A DNA stretch of 64,000 nt from Nonomuraea africana (GCF_014873535.1 NZ_JADBEF010000001.1:930001-994000), one strand, 5' to 3'; positions 8,715 through 18,039 are shown, counted from the stretch's first letter. Program-made: numbers and translations. Notes: generated from the sequence alone by a model not told the origin.

Positions 8715-9067
8715 CAGCTGCCGCCCCCGCCCCTGCCGCCGAAGCCGCCCTTCTGGATGACGTGCCCGTTCCTGCTGGTGATGCGGGCCTCCGCGGGCCG
8801 TACGGTGGTGCCCTGCAGCACCCGCACGCCGCTCCTGACGCCGCCGTAGTACCAGCCGTAGGCGTGGTGCGCGCCGTGACGCTCGTCGCAGTAGTCGTCG
8901 TCGACGACCTGGTAGGAGCCGTCGGGCAGCCGGGTGCCGAGATCCACGCAGTCGGCGCCGACCTCTTCGTAGTCGTCCTGCGCGGAGCAGTACCCGACCA
9001 CCAGGAGCGACACCACCCCGAGCGCGGTCAACGTGATCGCCTTGGTCGACTTCCGGGTTTCCGCCAT
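8714..9067 (-). CDS. Membrane-anchored DUF1190/YgiB-like small protein
   Basis: A 117-residue protein with one N-terminal hydrophobic segment (residues 9-25) followed by an acidic extracytoplasmic region with Cys residues and a His/Tyr-rich stretch, ending in GGFGGRGGGGS. No lipobox is visible, so it is probably anchored by an uncleaved segment. The GGFG-containing tail and operon place suggest the DUF1190 (YgiB/YjfM) group that accompanies YgiC-type ligases. First gene of the operon; the ATG is preceded by a GGAG-like site. Confidence 0.6.
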   Translation of the reverse strand: MAETRKSTKAITLTALGVVSLLVVGYCSAQDDYEEVGADCVDLGTRLPDGSYQVVDDDYCDERHGAHHAYGWYYGGVRSGVRVLQGTTVRPAEARITSRNGHVIQKGGFGGRGGGGS

Positions 9068-9149
9068 GGGGCTCCAGAGCTTATCGGTGCTTTATGCCCC
9101 GGACAACGCGCACGTGAAGCGCCGGGTTCCCACCGGGTAGTCAACCACT

Positions 9150-10169
9150 ATGGAACCCGCCCAAGCACTGCGTGACATCGCCTTCCTGCTGGAGCGGGCG
9201 GGCGAGCCGACCTACCGGGTGCGGGCCTTCAGGCGCGCCGCGTCCGTGGTGGCCGACCTCCCTCCCGACGAGCTCGTACGGCTGGCCCGCGCCAACGCGC
9301 TCGCCGACCTGCCGGGCATCGGCAAGGTCACCGCGCTGGCGATCACCGAGGCGCTCGACGGCCAGACCCCCACCTACCTGCGCAGGCTCCAGGCGACCGA
9401 GGGCAGCGACCTCGACTCGGAGAGCGCCGCGCTGCGGGCCGCGCTCAAGGGCGACCTGCACACCCACTCCGACTGGTCCGACGGCGGCTCGCCGATCGAG
9501 GAGATGGCCGCCTCGGCCAGGGCGCTCGGCCACGAGTACCTGGCGCTGACCGACCACTCGCCCCGCCTGACCATCGCCAACGGCCTCTCACCCGCCCGGC
9601 TGCGCAGGCAGCTCGACCAGGTGGCCGAGCTGAACGAGAGGCTCGCGCCGTTCAGGATCCTCACCGGCATCGAGGTGGACATCGGCATCGACGGCACCCT
9701 CGACCAGGAACCCGAGCTGCTGGAGCGGCTGGACGTGGTGGTCGCGAGCGTGCACTCCAAGCTGCGGATGAACGCCCAGGAGATGACCCGCAGGATGGTC
9801 ACGGCGATCGCCGACCCGCACGTGGACGTGCTCGGGCACTGCACGGGCCGGATCGTGAAGGGAAGCACCAGGCGGGGAGGGCAGCGGCCCGAGTCGGAGT
9901 TCGACGCGGAGCTGGTGTTCGAGGCGTGCCGCAGGTTCGGGGTGGCCGTCGAGATCAACTCCAGGCCCGAGCGGCTCGACCCGCCCAAGCGGCTGCTGCG
10001 CCTGGCCTACGAGATGGGCTGCGTGTTGTCGATCGACTCCGACGCTCACGCGCCGGGGCAGCTGGACTGGCAGCGGTTCGGCTGTGAAAGGGCGGCCATG
10101 TGCGGGGTGGAGGCCGAGCGCATCGTCAACACCTGGCCGGTGCAGCGCTTGCTGGAGTGGACTGCCTGA
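9150..10169 (+). CDS. PHP-domain phosphoesterase with PolX-like N-terminus
   Basis: A 339-residue protein. Residues 1-85 resemble the helix-hairpin-helix region of family X DNA polymerases (YRVRAFRRAA and LPGIGKVTA); residues about 105-339 form a PHP metal-dependent phosphoesterase, with GDLHTHSDWSDG, the TDHSP segment and C-terminal DSDAHAP as metal ligands. The polymerase palm is absent, so this is the PHP half of a PolX-like protein. A role in DNA end processing or 3'-phosphate removal is plausible but inferred. It stands alone, divergent from the preceding operon. Confidence 0.85.
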   Translation: MEPAQALRDIAFLLERAGEPTYRVRAFRRAASVVADLPPDELVRLARANALADLPGIGKVTALAITEALDGQTPTYLRRLQATEGSDLDSESAALRAALKGDLHTHSDWSDGGSPIEEMAASARALGHEYLALTDHSPRLTIANGLSPARLRRQLDQVAELNERLAPFRILTGIEVDIGIDGTLDQEPELLERLDVVVASVHSKLRMNAQEMTRRMVTAIADPHVDVLGHCTGRIVKGSTRRGGQRPESEFDAELVFEACRRFGVAVEINSRPERLDPPKRLLRLAYEMGCVLSIDSDAHAPGQLDWQRFGCERAAMCGVEAERIVNTWPVQRLLEWTA

Positions 10170-10175
10170 CTCGCT

Positions 10176-10188
10176 GAAAGTTTTCGAA
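10176..10188. promoter_or_regulatory. Candidate LacI-type operator upstream of the first sugar cluster
   Basis: An AT-rich inverted repeat GAAA-GT-TTTC followed by GAA, about 80 bases before the binding-protein gene. The core GTTTTCGAA resembles GTTTTCGGAAAC upstream of the second binding-protein gene. Likely bound by the LacI regulator at the end of this cluster; inference only. Confidence 0.35.
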
Positions 10189-10267
10189 GGGGTATTGCAA
10201 GTATCCGAAACACGGAGGTAACGTCTGGGCGCGTCAGGCCAATCTCTGCACCCCCCAGGAGACCGAC

Positions 10268-11587
10268 ATGGCCCACCTCGACCGCCGCCGATTCCTTCAG
10301 CTCGGCGCGCTGGCCGCCGCGGGAGGCGCGCTGAGCGCCTGTGGCGGCGGCGGCTCCGGCGCGGCGGGCGGAACCGGGAAGATCACGGTGTGGAGCTGGC
10401 AGGGCCCGGCCGCGATGATGAAGCAGCTGGTCCCCGCCTTCGAGAAGGCCTTCCCCGCGATCAAGGTCGACGTCCAGGACATCGGCAACCCGGCCATCTG
10501 GGACAAGATCACCGCAGGGCTCGCCGCGGGAGGACAAGGGCTCGCCGACGTGCTCCACATCGGCGTGGACTACCTGCCCGCCTACGTCGAGAAGTTCCCC
10601 GACGGCCTGGCCGACCTGGTGCCGCTCGGCGCCGGCAAGCACAAGACGGCCTTCGCCCAGGGCATGTGGGAGACCGTCAGCCGCGACGGCAAGGTCTACG
10701 CCCTGCCGTGGGAGGCCAACTCGGCGGGCTTCTACTACCGGGCCGACCTGTTCGAGAAGGCGGGCGTCGACGTCGAGACGCTCCAGACCTGGGACGAGGT
10801 CATCGAGGCGGGGATCAAGCTGAAGGAGAAGACCGGCGTTCAGCTCCTCGGCATCGACAAGCCCGCCTCCCAGGCCGACTCGGCCAACCTCTTCCAGATG
10901 CTTCTGCAGCTCCAGGACAGCTTCTACTTCGACATGCAGGGCAACGTCACCCTCGACACCCCGCAGGCGGTCACCGCGCTCACGATCATCAAGAAGCTCA
11001 ACGACGCGGGCCTGGTCGCCGACATGGCGGGCGGCTGGAACACGATGATCAGCTCGATCAAGAAGGGCTCGGTCGCGGTCCAGGCCATGCCGACCTGGTT
11101 CGGCGGCATCATCGAGGAGACCGTCCCGGCGGAGCAGGGCAAGTGGAAGGTGCGGCTGCCGCCCGCCGTCGTCCCCGGCGGCAAGGTCTCGGCCACCGTC
11201 AACTCCACCCACCTGGCCGTCGCGGGCACCAGCGAAGACAAGGCAGCCGCCTACGCCTTCGCCGAGTTCGTGCTGACCAGGCCGGAGAACCAGGTCGCGA
11301 TCTACAAGGGCAAGGGCATCGCGCCCGCCCTGATGAAGGCCTACGACGACCCCGTCTTCCACGAGGCGTCGGAGTTCTTCAGCGGCCAGAAGAAGGGAGA
11401 GGTCTTCCTCGACGCGCTCAAGCAGCCCTCCTACGTCACCAACTACTCGGCCGACTACCCCAGGGCGCTCAAGGCGGTGACGGACGCGCAGAGCAAGGTC
11501 CTGCTCAAGGGCGCCGATCCCGCCACCGTGCTGAAGGAGGCCGCCGACCTCGTCGGCCAGCAGACCGGCAGGAAGGTGCTGCGGTGA
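10268..11587 (+). CDS. Sugar ABC transporter substrate-binding lipoprotein
   Basis: A 439-residue extracellular solute-binding protein of the carbohydrate (family 1) type. The N-terminus combines a twin-arginine motif (RRRFLQ) with a lipobox (LSAC), so it is probably exported folded by Tat and then lipid-anchored. The mature region starts with the usual ITVWSW strand. It is the first gene of a five-gene operon with two permeases, a GH36-like hydrolase and a LacI regulator; the hydrolase suggests an alpha-galactoside ligand. Its stop overlaps the next start (GTGA). Confidence 0.9.
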   Translation: MAHLDRRRFLQLGALAAAGGALSACGGGGSGAAGGTGKITVWSWQGPAAMMKQLVPAFEKAFPAIKVDVQDIGNPAIWDKITAGLAAGGQGLADVLHIGVDYLPAYVEKFPDGLADLVPLGAGKHKTAFAQGMWETVSRDGKVYALPWEANSAGFYYRADLFEKAGVDVETLQTWDEVIEAGIKLKEKTGVQLLGIDKPASQADSANLFQMLLQLQDSFYFDMQGNVTLDTPQAVTALTIIKKLNDAGLVADMAGGWNTMISSIKKGSVAVQAMPTWFGGIIEETVPAEQGKWKVRLPPAVVPGGKVSATVNSTHLAVAGTSEDKAAAYAFAEFVLTRPENQVAIYKGKGIAPALMKAYDDPVFHEASEFFSGQKKGEVFLDALKQPSYVTNYSADYPRALKAVTDAQSKVLLKGADPATVLKEAADLVGQQTGRKVLR

Positions 11588-12495
11588 CGGCGCTGGCCTC
11601 GCGCGCCGCCCCCGCGAAGGCGACGCGCGTGCGGCGGCTGCCCGCCATGAAGGTGGCGCCCTACCTGTGGGTGCTGCCCGCCGTGGCGCTGTTCGCGATC
11701 TTCAAGATCTACCCGATCGTCTGGTCGTTCTGGCTGAGCCTGTTCAGGACCGACGGCGCGCTGCAGACCTTCGCGGGCGCGGCCAACTATCAGCGCCTGG
11801 TGGCCGACCCGCTGTTCTGGACGGCGCTGCGCAACACAGGCGTCATCCTCGTCGTGCAGGTGCCGCTCATGCTCGCCGTCGCCGTGGCGCTCGCGGTGGC
11901 GCTCAACTCGCCGCTGCTGCGGTTCAGGGGCTTCATCAGGCTCGGCTTCTTCCTGCCGATGATCACCGGCCTGGTGGCCTACGGCCTGCTCTTCGCCGTC
12001 CTGCTCAACCCGCAGTCCGGACTGGTCAACTGGGTGCTCGGACTGGCCGGCATCCCGCCCGTGCCGTGGCTGACCGACACGCTCTGGGCCCGCATCGCCC
12101 TCGGCCTGGCGCTGACCTGGCACTACACCGGCTACAACGCGGTGATCTTCCTGTCGCGGCTGCAGGCGCTGCCCAAGGACCTCTACGACGCGGCCGCGGT
12201 GGACGGCGCGGGCGGCTGGCACCGCTTCCGTCACGTGACGGTGCCAGGGCTGCGCCCGGTCATCCTGCTCACGCTGGTGATGTCCACGATCGGCACGCTG
12301 CAGCTGTTCGACGAGCCGTACGTGCTCACCAACGGAGGGCCCGACAACAGCACGCTCACCGTCGGCCTCTACCTGTACAACAACGGCTTCAGGTACCTCG
12401 ACTTCGGCTACGCCTCGGCCATCGCCTACGCGCTCGCCGTCATCATCGGCATCCTCGGGATCGTCCAGTTCCGCGTGCTGGGGGAGCGGACATGA
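11584..12495 (+). CDS. Sugar ABC transporter permease (MalF-type)
   Basis: A 303-residue inner-membrane permease with six predicted spans and the EAA-type loop (DLYDAAAVDGAGGWHRF). I placed the start at the GTG at 11584, which overlaps the binding-protein stop by 4 bases; longer in-frame extensions run through the upstream gene and are artefacts. It forms the translocation pore with the next gene product. No ATPase is encoded in the cluster. Confidence 0.9.
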   Translation: MTALASRAAPAKATRVRRLPAMKVAPYLWVLPAVALFAIFKIYPIVWSFWLSLFRTDGALQTFAGAANYQRLVADPLFWTALRNTGVILVVQVPLMLAVAVALAVALNSPLLRFRGFIRLGFFLPMITGLVAYGLLFAVLLNPQSGLVNWVLGLAGIPPVPWLTDTLWARIALGLALTWHYTGYNAVIFLSRLQALPKDLYDAAAVDGAGGWHRFRHVTVPGLRPVILLTLVMSTIGTLQLFDEPYVLTNGGPDNSTLTVGLYLYNNGFRYLDFGYASAIAYALAVIIGILGIVQFRVLGERT

Positions 12496-13304
12496 GCCGA
12501 CAGATCATGCTGACCTCCACGCTGCTGCTCGCGGTCGCGGTGGTGCTGGTGCCGTTCTACTGGCTGGTCGTGGCCGCCACCCACAGCAGCGCCGAAGTCT
12601 TCGGCAGCCCGCCGCCGCTGCTGCCGGGCGGCCACCTGCTGGACAATCTCGCCGGGCTCGAGGCCGGTGTCGGCTTCAGCCGCGTGGTCGGCAACTCCCT
12701 GCTCATCGCCACCCTCTACACGCTGCTGGCAGGGCTGGTCTGCACGATGGCGGGCTACGCCTTCGCCACCTACCACTTCCGCGGCAAGGAGTTCCTGTTC
12801 GGGCTGCTCATGCTGGGCCTGGTCATTCCCAGCCAGGTCACGCTGGTGCCGCTGTTCAAGATGATGCTGGCGCTCGACTGGCTCAACACCTACCAGGCGA
12901 TCGTGCTGCCCAACCTGGCGCTGCCGTTCGGCATCTTCCTGATGCGGCAGTCGATGTCCGCGCTGCCGGCCGAGCTGCTGTCGGCCGGCCGGGTGGACGG
13001 CTGCGGGGAGCTGCGGCTGTTCGCGCGGGTGGTGCTGCCGCCGATCAGGCCCGCCCTGGCCGCGCTCGGCATCTACCTGTTCCTCTACCAGTGGAACGAC
13101 TTCGTGTGGCCGCTGATCGCGCTGCGCACCAGGGACGCCTACACCATCCCCCTGGCCATCGCCGCGCTGCAGGGCGCCACCGAGACCGACTACGGCCAGA
13201 TCCTCGCGGGCACGGCCGTCGCCGCGCTGCCGATGGCGGTGCTGTTCCTCCTACTGCAACGACACTTCGTGTCCGGACTTCTCGCTGGAGCGGTGAAAGA
13301 GTGA
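12492..13304 (+). CDS. Sugar ABC transporter permease (MalG-type)
   Basis: A 270-residue permease of the MalG branch with six spans and the EAA loop (LLSAGRVDGCGELRLF). The ATG at 12492 overlaps the previous stop as ATGA. It ends by overlapping the GH36 gene, so the importer and hydrolase are coupled in translation. A shared MsiK-like ATPase encoded elsewhere is expected to power it. Confidence 0.9.
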   Translation: MSRQIMLTSTLLLAVAVVLVPFYWLVVAATHSSAEVFGSPPPLLPGGHLLDNLAGLEAGVGFSRVVGNSLLIATLYTLLAGLVCTMAGYAFATYHFRGKEFLFGLLMLGLVIPSQVTLVPLFKMMLALDWLNTYQAIVLPNLALPFGIFLMRQSMSALPAELLSAGRVDGCGELRLFARVVLPPIRPALAALGIYLFLYQWNDFVWPLIALRTRDAYTIPLAIAALQGATETDYGQILAGTAVAALPMAVLFLLLQRHFVSGLLAGAVKE

Positions 13305-15007
13305 GCGTCACGACCGCGGGCCTGGCGCCCGCGCCGACCGAGCACCTGCTCGACGATGTGCGGCTGGCCGTGCTGGCGAGCGGGGGAACGGCCGGCTGGC
13401 GCCTGTCGGGCGACACGCTGGAGGTCCGCTCCCATGGGGAGCTGGAGATCAGGCTGTCGGTGCCGCTCGGCGACGCCGTCGGATTCTGGCACCCCGCCTG
13501 CGACTGGCAGCGCACACTCGTCGCCGACTGGGCGGGACACGAGCGGGTCTCGCTGGTGAAGGGCGCGGCGGCCGGGTGCCTCTACGACAGCACGGGCCGC
13601 ACGCTGCTGGCCTTCGCCGCCGAGGACGCGGTGCCCGAGGTGTCGATGCGGTTCGGGGTGTCGGAGGAGTCCAAGACCTTCATCGTGCACCTGACCGTGC
13701 CCGCGGGGCCGTACCGGATGCGCTTCGCCAGGAGCGCGCCGTCGGTGGCGTCTGCGATGCGGACACTGCGCCGCGCGCTGGGCGGGGAGGGCTTAGCGCC
13801 CCGCGAGGGGGCGCGCGAGCCGGTCTACTCCACCTGGTACGGCTTCACGCAGGACGTCTCCGACACGGGCGTCGAACAGGAGGCCGCGCTCGCGGTCACG
13901 GCCGGGTGCGGGGTGCTCATCCTCGACGACGGGTGGCAGCGGCTCGGCAGCGGGCGCGGCTACAGGGGCGTCGGCGACTGGGAGCCCGATCTCCAGAAAT
14001 TTCCGGATTTCGGGGCGCATGTGGCGCGGGTACGGGCGCTCGGCCTGCGCTACCTGGTGTGGGTGGCGCCGCTGCTGCTCGGCCCCGACGCCGGCTGCTT
14101 CGACGAACTGGAGCCCCACGCGCCGGCGTCGGCGGGAGCGCCGGGGGCCAGGGTGCTCGATCCGAGGAGACCCGAGGTCAGGCGGCACGTGGTCGCGCTG
14201 TGCGCCAGGCTGATGGGGTTCGGCGTCGACGGGCTGAAGATCGACTTCCTGGACGAGGCCATGGTCTACGCCGGCAAGCCCGCGCACGGCGCCGACATCC
14301 AGGACGTCGGCACGGCGATGCGGGTGCTGCTGGCCGAGGTGCGGCAGGCGGTGGGGGAGACGGCGCTGCTGGAGTTCCGCCAGCCGTACGTCGGGCCGGG
14401 GATGGCGGGGATCGCCGACCTGCTGCGGGCCAACGACTGCCCCGCCGACGCCACCGCCAACCGGATCAGGACCATCGACGTGGGGATGCTCGCCGTCGGC
14501 GGCACCGTCCACGCCGACATGCTGATGTGGGACCAGGGCGCCGACCCGCGCAGCGCGGCCCGCCAGCTCATCGGGGCGCTGCACGCGGTGCCGCAGATCT
14601 CGGCGCGGCTGGCGGACCTGCCCGGCGCGCACCGCCGGATGGTGGCCTTCTGGCTGGGGGAGTGGCGCAGGCTGCGGCACCTGCTGCTCGACGGCGAGGT
14701 CGAGCCGGGACGGCCCGACGAGCTGTACCCGGTCGTGCGGGCCGCCCGCGGAGGGGAGTGCGTGATCACGGTGGGCGCCGACCGGGTGGTCGCCGTGGAC
14801 ACCGCGGCCCACCACTCGGTCACGCTCGTCAACGGGACCGGCGCCGACCGGCTGGTGCTGGAGGTCTCGGGTCCGGGCATCGGCGTATCGCGCCTGCACG
14901 GGCCCGACGGCTCTAAGATCGAGCCGGTGGTACGGCGGCTGGAGGCGGGGCTCGTCTCGCTGGCCGTACCTCCCTCGGGCATGGCGGTCCTGGAGGAGGA
15001 ACGGTGA
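13301..15007 (+). CDS. Alpha-galactosidase-like glycoside hydrolase (GH36 type)
   Basis: A 568-residue (beta/alpha)8 glycosidase. Family-like segments include LILDDGWQ and GVDGLKIDFLDE, where Asp315 fits the nucleophile of the KxD motif in clan GH-D; Asp379 in AND is a possible acid/base. There is no signal peptide, so it should hydrolyse imported oligosaccharides in the cytoplasm. The GTG start overlaps the permease stop, and its own stop overlaps the LacI start. The precise sugar is not readable; alpha-galactosides such as melibiose or raffinose are likeliest. Confidence 0.8.
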   Translation: MSVTTAGLAPAPTEHLLDDVRLAVLASGGTAGWRLSGDTLEVRSHGELEIRLSVPLGDAVGFWHPACDWQRTLVADWAGHERVSLVKGAAAGCLYDSTGRTLLAFAAEDAVPEVSMRFGVSEESKTFIVHLTVPAGPYRMRFARSAPSVASAMRTLRRALGGEGLAPREGAREPVYSTWYGFTQDVSDTGVEQEAALAVTAGCGVLILDDGWQRLGSGRGYRGVGDWEPDLQKFPDFGAHVARVRALGLRYLVWVAPLLLGPDAGCFDELEPHAPASAGAPGARVLDPRRPEVRRHVVALCARLMGFGVDGLKIDFLDEAMVYAGKPAHGADIQDVGTAMRVLLAEVRQAVGETALLEFRQPYVGPGMAGIADLLRANDCPADATANRIRTIDVGMLAVGGTVHADMLMWDQGADPRSAARQLIGALHAVPQISARLADLPGAHRRMVAFWLGEWRRLRHLLLDGEVEPGRPDELYPVVRAARGGECVITVGADRVVAVDTAAHHSVTLVNGTGADRLVLEVSGPGIGVSRLHGPDGSKIEPVVRRLEAGLVSLAVPPSGMAVLEEER

Positions 15008-15996
15008 AGATCGGCATCACCGAGGTCGCCGCGCGCGCGGAGGTCAGCGAGGCCACGGTCAGCAGGGTGATCAACCGGCGGGCCGGGGTGTCGGCCAAGA
15101 CCCGCGAGGCGGTCGAGCGGGCCATGGCCGAGCTCGGCTACGAGCGCACCACCCGCGGCCAGATCGTCGCGGTGATCACGCCATGGCTGTCCAACCCGTG
15201 GTTCGCCGACGTGGCCGAGCTCATCGAGGCGGCGCTGGCGCCGCACGGGCTCAAGGGCGTCCTCTGCCCCGCGCTGCCGGGCGGCATACAGGAGCGCGAG
15301 TTCGTCTCCGCGCTGGCCGAGCACGGCGTGGCCGCGGTGGTGTTCCTGTCGGCCAGCAACACCCTCGACGACCCCGACCCCGAGACCTGCGAGATCCTGG
15401 CGGCGCGGCGCATCCCGTTCGTCGGCGTCAACGGCGGATTCGAGGGGCACTCGATGCCCGTGCTGTCCACCGACGACGTCATGGCGGCCGAGCTGGCCGT
15501 CGACCACCTGTGGCGGCTCGGCCACCGGCGCATCGGGATGGCCTCGGGTCCCGTCGGCAACCGTCCTGCCGACCGCAGGGTGGACGGCTTCGCCGACGCC
15601 ATGAGGCGGCGCGGGGTGGACGATCCCTCCTCGCTCGTCATGCGGCAGTACTACACCATCGAGGGCGGGCAGTCGGCGACGGCCGCCCTGCTCGGGCGCG
15701 GGATCACGGCCGTGGTGGCGGCCAGCGACTTCATGGCGCTGGGCGCGATCAGGGCGATCAGGCGTGAGGGCCTGCGGGTGCCCGAGGACGTCTCGGTGGT
15801 CGGCTACGACGGGTCGATGATCATGGAGTTCGTCGATCCGCCGCTGACGACGGTCAGGCAGCCGATCGACAGGCTCGCCAAGGAGGTCGCGCGGAGCGTG
15901 GTCGCGCTGGTGAGCGGGCGGGGTGTGCCCGCCGGTGAGCTCATGTTCAGCCCCGAACTCCTGGTCCGCTCCTCCACGGCCGCCCCCAAGGCGTAG
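15004..15996 (+). CDS. LacI-family transcriptional regulator
   Basis: A 330-residue repressor: an N-terminal helix-turn-helix with hinge (ITEVAARAEVSEATVSRVIN, residues about 4-23) and a periplasmic-binding-protein-like sugar domain. It is the last gene of the GH36/importer operon, overlapping the hydrolase by 4 bases, so it probably represses its own operon until the sugar arrives. The site near 10176 is a candidate target. Confidence 0.92.
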   Translation: MKIGITEVAARAEVSEATVSRVINRRAGVSAKTREAVERAMAELGYERTTRGQIVAVITPWLSNPWFADVAELIEAALAPHGLKGVLCPALPGGIQEREFVSALAEHGVAAVVFLSASNTLDDPDPETCEILAARRIPFVGVNGGFEGHSMPVLSTDDVMAAELAVDHLWRLGHRRIGMASGPVGNRPADRRVDGFADAMRRRGVDDPSSLVMRQYYTIEGGQSATAALLGRGITAVVAASDFMALGAIRAIRREGLRVPEDVSVVGYDGSMIMEFVDPPLTTVRQPIDRLAKEVARSVVALVSGRGVPAGELMFSPELLVRSSTAAPKA

Positions 15997-16056
15997 CTTG
16001 CGCTGGTTTTTCCTGGCTTATGCCCAGTCAATTCATCCGATGATCGGGAGAATCGC

Positions 16057-17952
16057 ATGAGGATGTTACCTGTCCTGCTCAGCTCCTTCCTGGCCGCCGG
16101 CCCGCTGGTGGTCGTCAACCCTGGCTTCGAGAAGGACACCGAGGGGTGGACCTTCACCGCCGGCACCGGCGTGGCCACCAACAACCCCCACGGCGGGGCC
16201 AAGCTCATCTACCTCGACGCCGGCCCCGGCAAGAGCGTCAGCCAGACGATCACCGTGCCGTCGGCCGGCAGCTACTCGGTGTCGGCGTGGATCGCCACCG
16301 GCGGCGCGGGCGGCACCTTCACCGTCCTTCGCGGCGGCACGGCGGTCCAGACGATCACGCTGCCTTCCCGCTCCACCTACTCGCGCTACACGATCTCCGA
16401 CGTCGAGGTGGCCGAGGGCGAGCAGCTCGGCATCGTCTTCGGCTCGGGCACGGGCTGGGTGAACGTCGACGACGTCATGGTCTCGCCGGGCGCCAAGGCC
16501 TCGCCGACCGTCACCTCGGCCAACCCGAAGATCGCCGAGATGTTCGCCTGGGCGAAGGCCAAGGCGGGCTCATGGGTGCACCAGGACGGCGTCCCCGGCC
16601 CGCTCAACGTCGACGAGCGCAGGCCGTCGGGCACCGGGGAGGGCGTCTACACGCCCACCTACTGGGCCGGCTACGCCCACCGCAGCGGCTACTACTCCCG
16701 CGACTTCGCCCACCAGCTCGCCGGCGCGCACATCCTCGGCCTCGACGCCGAGAACAAGAACATGCTGCGCTCCTTCGCGCGGTCGGCGACCGCGGAGCAC
16801 AAGTACTACCCGGTGTGGGCGCTGAACTTCGACGCCGCCACCTACCTGGCCATCGACTACCGCTCGCCCACCAACTTCGTGCGCGAGGTGCCCGCCACCT
16901 TCGAGCTGGTGGAGAAGGCCAACCAGGCCTTCAGATGGACGGGGGACCGCTCCTACGTCGACGACCCGGTCTTCTGGGACTACTACCGGCACGCGGTCAA
17001 GGAGTTCGTCGAGCTGCACGACGGCCAGCTGCCCAACGGCGTCGCCGAGGGCACGGGCAAGGGCATCTTCCAGGGCGCGGCCAGCTACAACGAGGTCAGC
17101 GGGGAGCCCCTCGCCGAGGCGGGCGACGCGATCGGGGCGCAGTACCAGGCGTACCGGGCCCTGGCCGCGCTCGCCGCCGACAAGGGCGACGAGGAGCTGT
17201 CCGCCTCGCTGGCGGAGCAGGCGCGCTCGCTGAAGGCGTACTTCAACCAGACCTGGAGCGTGAAGCAGGGCACCGGCGAGTTCGTCAGGGCCTACACGGT
17301 GGACGGCACCCCGCTGACCGGATTCGGCAAGGAGAACAGCTGGTTCATGCCGATGAAGGGCCTCATCGACGCCGGGCCCCGCAACGACGCCTACCTCGAC
17401 TTCGTCGACGCCGAGGCGTCGGGGGCCGGCCGGCCCCGCAACATCGAGGCGATCACCTACCTGCCCGACACCTTCTTCAGGCACAATCGCGCGGAGACGG
17501 CGTGGAAGTGGATGCAGGACGTCTACGACAAGCGGGAGGTCAAGCACGTCAACTCACGCCAGGGGCTGAACGGCGACTACCCGGAGGTGCCGTTCACGCT
17601 GGTCAGCCAGACGGTGGAGGGGCTGATGGGCATCGAGCCCGACGCGCCGCGCCGCACTGTCGCCACGCTGTCCAGGCTGCCCGCGGACATCGGCTGGCTG
17701 GAGGTGGCGGACGTGCCGGTGGGCGACGGCACGATCACCGTACGGCACGACGGGACGTCGTCGAGCACGTTCACCAACGGGGGGTCGTCGATGGTGTTCT
17801 GGGAGGCGCGCTTCCTGGGGACGCACCGGTGGCTCGAGGTCAACGGGCACAGGTTCCCTGGTAAGCGGCAGGTGATCGACGGGGTGACCTACACGGTGGC
17901 CAAGGTTCCCGTCCGTCCTGGACAGACGGCCGGCGCCCGGCTCGCCTCCTGA
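16057..17952 (+). CDS. Secreted six-hairpin glycosidase with N-terminal CBM-like domain
   Basis: A 631-residue protein. A short hydrophobic N-terminus (residues 1-16) looks like a minimal signal peptide; residues about 20-140 form a jelly-roll carbohydrate-binding-like domain (NPGFEKDTEGW, ending VNVDDVMV); the rest resembles (alpha/alpha)6 glycosidases (YYSRDFAHQ, NSWFMPMKG, LNGDYPEVPF). The exact GH family and substrate are not recognised. It lies after the LacI gene with its own 60-base gap, so it may be a separately transcribed extracellular partner of the upstream importer. Confidence 0.7.
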   Translation: MRMLPVLLSSFLAAGPLVVVNPGFEKDTEGWTFTAGTGVATNNPHGGAKLIYLDAGPGKSVSQTITVPSAGSYSVSAWIATGGAGGTFTVLRGGTAVQTITLPSRSTYSRYTISDVEVAEGEQLGIVFGSGTGWVNVDDVMVSPGAKASPTVTSANPKIAEMFAWAKAKAGSWVHQDGVPGPLNVDERRPSGTGEGVYTPTYWAGYAHRSGYYSRDFAHQLAGAHILGLDAENKNMLRSFARSATAEHKYYPVWALNFDAATYLAIDYRSPTNFVREVPATFELVEKANQAFRWTGDRSYVDDPVFWDYYRHAVKEFVELHDGQLPNGVAEGTGKGIFQGAASYNEVSGEPLAEAGDAIGAQYQAYRALAALAADKGDEELSASLAEQARSLKAYFNQTWSVKQGTGEFVRAYTVDGTPLTGFGKENSWFMPMKGLIDAGPRNDAYLDFVDAEASGAGRPRNIEAITYLPDTFFRHNRAETAWKWMQDVYDKREVKHVNSRQGLNGDYPEVPFTLVSQTVEGLMGIEPDAPRRTVATLSRLPADIGWLEVADVPVGDGTITVRHDGTSSSTFTNGGSSMVFWEARFLGTHRWLEVNGHRFPGKRQVIDGVTYTVAKVPVRPGQTAGARLAS

Positions 17953-17958
17953 CCGGCC

Positions 17959-17994
17959 GCCCGCCGTACCTGAGGCTCGTGGGGTACGGCGGGC
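17959..17994 (+). terminator. Stem-loop after the secreted glycosidase
   Basis: A perfect 12-bp stem (17959-17970 with 17983-17994) around a 12-base loop, starting 7 bases after the stop codon. No T tract follows, which is common in high-GC genomes. Confidence 0.65.
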
Positions 17995-18039
17995 GCCGCC
18001 TGATTTGACGGCCATCGGCACCTTCTTCGACGGAGACCG

